Below, one piece after another: positions 6,409 to 9,457 of a stretch of DNA of 9,457 bases. Position numbers and translations under genes: made by a program. Source of the DNA: JACOTV01 sp964445135 (lineage in GTDB: Bacteria; Patescibacteriota; Microgenomatia; UBA1406; GWC2-37-13); contig CAYUJW010000041.1 in assembly GCA_964445135.1 (NCBI GenBank), forward strand, positions 1 through 9,457, written 5' to 3'. Below the pieces are notes generated by a model that was given only the letters and a program-made list of their open reading frames with translations, did not search any database and had not been told where the DNA came from. Numbering within the stretch: the first letter of the stretch is position 1; each line of letters begins with the position of its first letter.

Positions 6409-6990
6409 ATGGAAACTAAAAACCAAAAACAAAAAACCAAAAACTCAGTCCAGCTAAATGCGGGGCAGTTGCGCACAATCGCAGGTGCAGAGGCTGAATC
6501 AATCGAGATTCCTCGAAAACCCATGTATCTGGTGGCGGAGAATGTCTATGATACCTATAACATTGGGGGCTTGTTTCGTTTGGCCGATGCGTTGGCGGTC
6601 ACTGAGCTCATTTTGTGCGGAGAAATGGAAATTCCACCAAATCCACGCATTGCAAAGGCGTCAATTGGAACATATAAAATCGTCCCGTGGAAGTATTTTG
6701 ACACGGCTGCCTTGGCAATTGAGTATCTACGCCATCAGCACGAAAATATCCAGATTGTGGCCGTTGAGCAGTCGGAGAACTCGCGCGACTATCGAACTAT
6801 CACCTATCACGTGCCCGTTGCGCTGATGGTTGGAAATGAGACCTTTGGCGTGCTTCCTGAAACGCTTGCGCTTTGTGATGAGGTAGCCGAGCTTCCCATG
6901 TGGGGAGTGAATAAGTCACTCAATGTCATAGTCTCGGCGGCAATTGCCGCGTACCACGCGACGGCGCAGATTGATCTTGCGCATCCCTAA
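6409..6990 (+). CDS. TrmH/SpoU-family RNA 2'-O-methyltransferase
   Basis: It transfers a methyl group from S-adenosylmethionine to a ribose 2'-OH in tRNA or rRNA, using the trefoil-knot SPOUT fold, usually as a homodimer. Numbering from the ATG at 6409 (193 residues), motif 1 is ENVYDTYNIGGLFRLADA (44-61) with the conserved Asn51 and Arg57, motif 2 is ALMVGNETFGVLPE (138-151) with the GNE core, and motif 3 is LPMWGVNKSLNVIVSAAIA (162-180). The domain is short, without an added RNA-binding domain; the target nucleotide cannot be told. Start choice is uncertain: in-frame ATGs lie at 6364 (inside the S23-like gene), 6376, 6400 and 6409, none with a Shine-Dalgarno sequence. The family-like part begins only at about residue 16 (LNAGQLRT). 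Residues 2-14 are encoded by a heptanucleotide array, so the repeat probably supplied or replaced the original start. It ends 4 bases into the convergent gene. Confidence 0.9.
   Translation: METKNQKQKTKNSVQLNAGQLRTIAGAEAESIEIPRKPMYLVAENVYDTYNIGGLFRLADALAVTELILCGEMEIPPNPRIAKASIGTYKIVPWKYFDTAALAIEYLRHQHENIQIVAVEQSENSRDYRTITYHVPVALMVGNETFGVLPETLALCDEVAELPMWGVNKSLNVIVSAAIAAYHATAQIDLAHP
6414..6448 (+). repeat. Heptanucleotide array downstream of the S23-like gene
   Basis: Five in-phase 7-base units: AACTAAA, AACCAAA, AACAAAA, AACCAAA, AACTCAG. The array begins 25 bases after the S23-like stop and is translated as the Lys/Thr/Asn/Gln-rich N-terminus of the TrmH-family protein (TKNQKQKTKN). It is inverted relative to the arrays at 5923-5957 and 7208-7312. 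Confidence 0.8.
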
Positions 6991-7673
6991 GCGCGCTTCA
7001 CTCTCCCGCGCTTTTTACTCAGTTCATATGTGTATACGTCATGGATGCCTTTTTCGTGTCCAATACGCTTTGTCCCATATGCGCCAGTAGGCACGTCATA
7101 AAAATAACTTACCCAGCGCGCAGCGCTTGAATCGGCTAGTTGTGAGGCTGCATTTGCGACTGTTTTTTGCATATACCATGGAGAAATGTAGGTGAAGAAT
7201 ACCAAATCCAAGTTTTTAGTTTTTGGTTTTGAGTTTTTAGTCGTTCCTTGAAGGTTGCGAGTTACGAGTTTTAAGTTACGAGTTTTAAGTTTTGGGTTTC
7301 GAGTTTCGAGTTGATAATTGGTGGTAAATATATCGGCGTGTTGAATTGAGATGTTGTGCTTATTTGGGTGGAACAGGCGTCGCACGTGCATCACCAGTAT
7401 GAGTAGGGGATTGATCTCAATTGCCACAAACTGCGTGTTGAGGTGGCGCTTATGAGCCGAGGACGCCGCGCGAAAAACCACAATCCCGTCTCCTGCGCCA
7501 AGCTCATACAAAATCTGATTGTTTCGCAAATTTAAGGCAGAAATAATTAGAGGAATATCTTGTGAGTTGCTGGGAAAGTAGGGGATTGGCGAGGTGCGAC
7601 GCGACACAAATAATATAAGAAGTGTGATCAAAAGAAGAACAAAGAAGGCGACTGTTAACAAAATAGGGTACAT
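6987..7673 (-). CDS. Membrane-anchored class I SAM-dependent methyltransferase
   Basis: A 228-residue protein with one N-terminal membrane helix (about 3-23) and a cytoplasmic Rossmann-type methyltransferase domain. SAM-binding motif I is YELGAGDGIVVFRAA (56-70). The acidic residue ending beta 2 is Glu86 in FVAIEINP, Asp114 lies in HADIFTT, and the beta 4 region is LDLVFFTYISPWYMQ (155-169). The layout of a membrane helix plus a short E/DLGxGDG domain resembles FAM173/ANT-KMT-type lysine methyltransferases; substrate is unknown and that link is inference. Odd: residues 120-154 are a Lys/Thr/Asn-rich insert made of five heptapeptides (such as KLKTRNL and KLVTRNL) encoded by a 15-unit heptanucleotide array. 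It falls in a surface loop between beta 3/4 elements, so the enzyme may still fold. The start at 7673 has TATACT ending 11 bases upstream. The stop overlaps the TrmH-gene stop tail to tail. Confidence 0.85.
   Translation of the reverse strand: MYPILLTVAFFVLLLITLLILFVSRRTSPIPYFPSNSQDIPLIISALNLRNNQILYELGAGDGIVVFRAASSAHKRHLNTQFVAIEINPLLILVMHVRRLFHPNKHNISIQHADIFTTNYQLETRNPKLKTRNLKLVTRNLQGTTKNSKPKTKNLDLVFFTYISPWYMQKTVANAASQLADSSAARWVSYFYDVPTGAYGTKRIGHEKGIHDVYTYELSKKRGRVKRA
6989..7016 (+). terminator. Possible terminator of the TrmH-family gene
   Basis: AAGCGCG (6989-6995) pairs perfectly with CGCGCTT (7007-7013) across an 11-base loop, and five T residues span 7012-7016. It starts inside the TrmH stop codon and lies within the 3' end of the opposing methyltransferase gene, so the sequence serves two purposes: coding on minus, terminator on plus. 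Confidence 0.5.
7208..7312 (-). repeat. Fifteen-unit heptanucleotide array inside the methyltransferase gene
   Basis: On the minus strand, fifteen consecutive 7-base units run in unbroken phase; examples in order are AACTCGA, AACTCGA, AACCCAA, AACTTAA, AACTCGT, AACTTAA, AACTCGT, AACTCGC. Most begin AAC. The length, 105 bases, is divisible by both 7 and 3, so the frame is kept, and every three units encode one heptapeptide. The last four units (AACTCAA to AACTTGG) are closest to the arrays at 6414-6448 and 5923-5957. Confidence 0.88.
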
Positions 7674-7684
7674 ACGATTGGTAA

Positions 7685-7690
7685 AGTATA
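7685..7690 (-). promoter_or_regulatory. -10 element of the membrane methyltransferase gene
   Basis: TATACT on the minus strand (7690-7685) ends 11 bases before the ATG at 7673, the same spacing as the other promoters here. The region 16-18 bases further upstream gives only poor -35 matches. No Shine-Dalgarno sequence is visible. Confidence 0.5.
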
Positions 7691-7714
7691 AGCTGAGAGT
7701 AGGGGAAATAATGA

Positions 7715-7744
7715 TGGACTTGTAGTGTACGCCCTCAATACTGT
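7715..7744 (+). promoter_or_regulatory. Weak candidate promoter of the ferric-reductase-like gene
   Basis: TGGACT (7715-7720), 18 bases, then TACTGT (7739-7744), ending 11 bases before the ATG at 7756. Both hexamers are imperfect. The spacing to the start codon agrees with the stronger promoters in the window, and the -35 is identical to that proposed for the glycosyltransferase gene. Confidence 0.3.
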
Positions 7745-7755
7745 AGCATGAAGAT

Positions 7756-8439
7756 ATGTCATTTCAAGCTCGTTTTCACCGTATTCAACAAAAAATAATG
7801 CCGAAGCAAGTGGCGCAAGTAAGCCTTCGTACGTGGATATTCACCATTCTCATAAGTGTAGTGGTGTATGGATATAATGCGTTTACCCAGTCGGCAAACA
7901 TGCAAACTACTCGATTGATGAATCATACGCTTGCAGATGTATCCATCCTGCTTATTGGCTTGTCGTTTGCTCTTTCTGGAATATGCTATTTTTGGAACTT
8001 TGCAGACACACTAATTATCTACCGTAAAGATCTCGGATTAAACGGCTTTTATTTGGCGTTGACGCATACCATCATGGTTCTTATTCGCCGCCCGGTGACT
8101 TCATTTCTTGAGCCAGAACGAATTGGACCATTTATGGCCGCCGTGCTCTCGCTCATCATATTTACCGTCATGGCATCCGTTTCCAATCGATATGCGATTA
8201 CCGCACTTGGAGGAGTTGGATGGCGACGCATCCTGCGATTTGGGTATGTTGGATATGTGTTTGGACTAATCCACCTCGGAATGTTGAATGTCGATCGATG
8301 GATTGCCTGGGTATTAACAACTCCAACCACGATGAGCGACGTGTTTGCCCCGATGTCGTTTATGGTTTTTACTTTTGGATGTATGGTATTGGGTCTGCGA
8401 CTTGTGCTATGGGTTGACATAAGGAAAAGGAGCCAATAA
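7756..8439 (+). CDS. Ferric-reductase-like transmembrane protein (MsrQ/FRD-like)
   Basis: A 227-residue integral membrane protein with about six hydrophobic segments (27-43, 60-80, 95-110, 124-143, 160-177, 198-219). RKDLGLNGFYLALTHTIM (90-107) and GWRRILRFGYVGYVFGLIHL (155-174) match the paired motifs of the ferric reductase-like domain found in MsrQ, YedZ and NOX-type haem b proteins, which pass electrons across the membrane. His104 and His173 sit at the expected haem-ligand positions. The extra His that MsrQ has 13 residues before the last one is Leu160 here, so it may hold a single haem b. No NAD(P)H or flavin domain is attached and no MsrP partner is visible, so the donor and acceptor are unknown. 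No Shine-Dalgarno sequence precedes the ATG. The TIR gene follows 29 bases later on the same strand. Confidence 0.8.
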   Translation: MSFQARFHRIQQKIMPKQVAQVSLRTWIFTILISVVVYGYNAFTQSANMQTTRLMNHTLADVSILLIGLSFALSGICYFWNFADTLIIYRKDLGLNGFYLALTHTIMVLIRRPVTSFLEPERIGPFMAAVLSLIIFTVMASVSNRYAITALGGVGWRRILRFGYVGYVFGLIHLGMLNVDRWIAWVLTTPTTMSDVFAPMSFMVFTFGCMVLGLRLVLWVDIRKRSQ

Positions 8440-8458
8440 AGGCGTTTTGGGTATAGAA

Positions 8459-8464
8459 TATACT
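8459..8464 (+). promoter_or_regulatory. Possible -10 element of the TIR gene
   Basis: TATACT ends 4 bases before the ATG at 8469, with an overlapping TATAGA at 8452-8457 as an alternative. There is no matching -35 (a TTGACA at 8414-8419 is too far away). If it is used, the mRNA would be leaderless. Read-through from the upstream membrane-protein gene is equally possible. Confidence 0.3.
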
Positions 8465-8468
8465 CAGA

Positions 8469-9338
8469 ATGAAAAAAACACCATCCGAACGAATTGCTCT
8501 CATACAGCGAATTGCAACGAAGCTTGGCGCAGAAGATTGGACAATCGTCGATTTAACATTGCGCCAATTCGGCCTCCCAACCTACGACACGTGGGAAGGT
8601 GGGGATAAAAAAGAGTATGTAATGGCAATGATTGAACGGGGTGCTGACGAAATACTAGCGCAACTCGACTACCATTTGACAGGGGAAAAAAGCGAAATCA
8701 ATTCACAAGACACGCTTGATTTTTGGCAGCCAGGTCAGTACCGAATGTTTTTAAGCCACATCTCAAAATATAGAAAACAAGCGTCGACGTTAAAAGAAAA
8801 GCTCAATCAATACCACATATCCGTATTTGTTGCCCATCAAGATATAGCGCCAACAAGTGAGTGGCAGGCAGATATTGAACTTGCGATTGCTACTACAGAC
8901 TGTCTTTTAGCACTAGTGACAGATGACTTTCGAGACAGCCCATGGACAGATCAAGAAATAGGTATCGCCATAGGCAAGGGAAAGCTAATAATACCAGTTG
9001 CATGCGGATCAAAACCCTACGGATTTATAAGCAAATACCAATGGCTCAAGCACGACATTCAGGATATTGCTAATGTTGGGGAAGACATTTTCACGATCTT
9101 ATCAAAACACAATTTATCAAAAAGAAAATTTTCAGAAGCATTAGTCAATAAATTTGAAAGTTCGTACAGCTTCGCAAGTGCAAGAGCAAACATTGAATTG
9201 CTTGAAAAAGTAGACTATCTCGACCCTGATTTGCTAAAGAAAATTCAAAAAGCACACGATCAAAACCCTCAAATAATACAGTCCTATGGAGTAACGAGTA
9301 GAGTTCAACGATTGATAAAAAAAATAGAAGCAGCTTAG
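8469..9338 (+). CDS. TIR-domain protein, probable NAD-cleaving defence effector
   Basis: A 289-residue soluble protein in three parts. Residues 1-72 form a helical domain (DWTIVDLTLRQFGLPTYDTW at 23-42; YVMAMIERGADEILAQLDYH at 50-69) that looks like a small sensor or adaptor domain; I cannot name its family. Residues 91-185 are a TIR domain: YRMFLSHISKYRKQASTL (91-108), ISVFVAHQDIAPTSEWQADI (117-136), CLLALVTDDFRDSPWTDQEI (145-164), then KGKLIIPVACG (170-180). Glu163, in SPWTDQE, is at the catalytic glutamate position of NADase TIR domains. Residues 215-289 form a C-terminal helical domain (SFASARANIELLEKVDYLDP at 234-253). Bacterial TIR proteins often act in antiphage defence by destroying NAD or making cyclic ADP-ribose signals. 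No ThsA, STAND or CBASS partner lies in view. The gene is AT-richer than its neighbours (19 G/C of 60 in 9121-9180) and lies beside a tRNA gene, suggesting transfer. Confidence 0.88.
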   Translation: MKKTPSERIALIQRIATKLGAEDWTIVDLTLRQFGLPTYDTWEGGDKKEYVMAMIERGADEILAQLDYHLTGEKSEINSQDTLDFWQPGQYRMFLSHISKYRKQASTLKEKLNQYHISVFVAHQDIAPTSEWQADIELAIATTDCLLALVTDDFRDSPWTDQEIGIAIGKGKLIIPVACGSKPYGFISKYQWLKHDIQDIANVGEDIFTILSKHNLSKRKFSEALVNKFESSYSFASARANIELLEKVDYLDPDLLKKIQKAHDQNPQIIQSYGVTSRVQRLIKKIEAA

Positions 9339-9403
9339 GGCTTGGGGGGTCGATTTGTTCACCATGCACACTCGACTCAAAAAGAAGAAATAAGAGGAGT
9401 GAG

Positions 9404-9457
9404 TGGGCAAGGAGGGACTCGAACCCTCATGGGATAAATCCCACTAGTTTTTGAGAC
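9404..9457 (-). tRNA. tRNA-Leu (anticodon CAA), 3' part only
   Basis: On the minus strand the sequence gives the anticodon loop CTCAAAA (anticodon CAA at 9453-9451), the 3' half of the anticodon stem ACTAG (9448-9444), a long class II variable arm TGGGA/TCCCA (9443-9430 region), the T arm GAGGG-TTCGAGT-CCCTC (9428-9412), the 3' acceptor strand CTTGCCC (9411-9405) and discriminator A (9404). CCA is not encoded. The 5' half lies beyond the window, so the full gene extends past 9457. The long variable arm, CAA anticodon and discriminator A agree on leucine (UUG codons). Confidence 0.93.

Noticed and set aside
5923..7312. CRISPR array
   Set aside because: The repeats are 7 bases with no spacers, and no cas gene is present.
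8469..9338. Thoeris, CBASS or other named TIR defence system
   Set aside because: No ThsA, cyclase or STAND partner is visible within the window, so only a TIR effector is claimed.

Overview
The window looks like chromosomal DNA from a bacterium with a very small, fast-evolving genome, most likely of the Candidate Phyla Radiation (Patescibacteria, Parcubacteria-like). The grounds are a four-helix-bundle S23-like protein, small surface proteins with a signal peptide and a C-terminal anchor, almost no Shine-Dalgarno sequences, and many single-gene transcription units. This placement is inference; there is no rRNA or other marker gene here.

Layout. 1-524: no convincing gene, but a cluster of short inverted and direct repeats at about 275-390. 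525-1973 (minus): a GC-rich gene for a secreted or membrane-anchored protein with three copies of a roughly 85-residue domain joined by Thr/Ser linkers. It is the only gene here with a clear Shine-Dalgarno sequence and a GTG start. 1974-2770: AT-rich, gene-poor, with several hairpins. 2771-3697 (minus): an unrecognised 308-residue protein behind a near-perfect promoter. 3772-5055 (minus): a GT4-type glycosyltransferase. 5155-5197: a strong terminator. 5223-5867 (minus): a small DUF11-like surface protein behind an exact TTGACA-17-TATAAT promoter. 6033-6389 (plus): the S23-like protein. 6409-6990 (plus): a TrmH/SpoU RNA methyltransferase. 6987-7673 (minus): a membrane-anchored SAM methyltransferase whose stop overlaps that of the TrmH gene. 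7756-8439 (plus): a ferric-reductase-like (MsrQ-like) membrane protein. 8469-9338 (plus): an AT-rich TIR-domain protein. 9404-9457 (minus): the 3' part of tRNA-Leu(CAA), cut by the window edge.

The genes do not form one pathway. The glycosyltransferase and the two exported proteins fit cell-envelope work, the two methyltransferases fit RNA or protein modification, and the TIR protein beside a tRNA gene looks like acquired defence cargo.

Two patterns stand out. The first is a family of 7-base tandem repeats (consensus AACnnnn). They bracket the S23-like gene in inverted orientation, supply the N-terminus of the TrmH reading frame, and form an in-frame 105-base (15 x 7) block inside the neighbouring methyltransferase gene, where they encode a heptapeptide repeat. 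The second is a recurrent promoter layout in which the -10 hexamer ends only 7-12 bases before the start codon, implying leaderless or nearly leaderless mRNAs.
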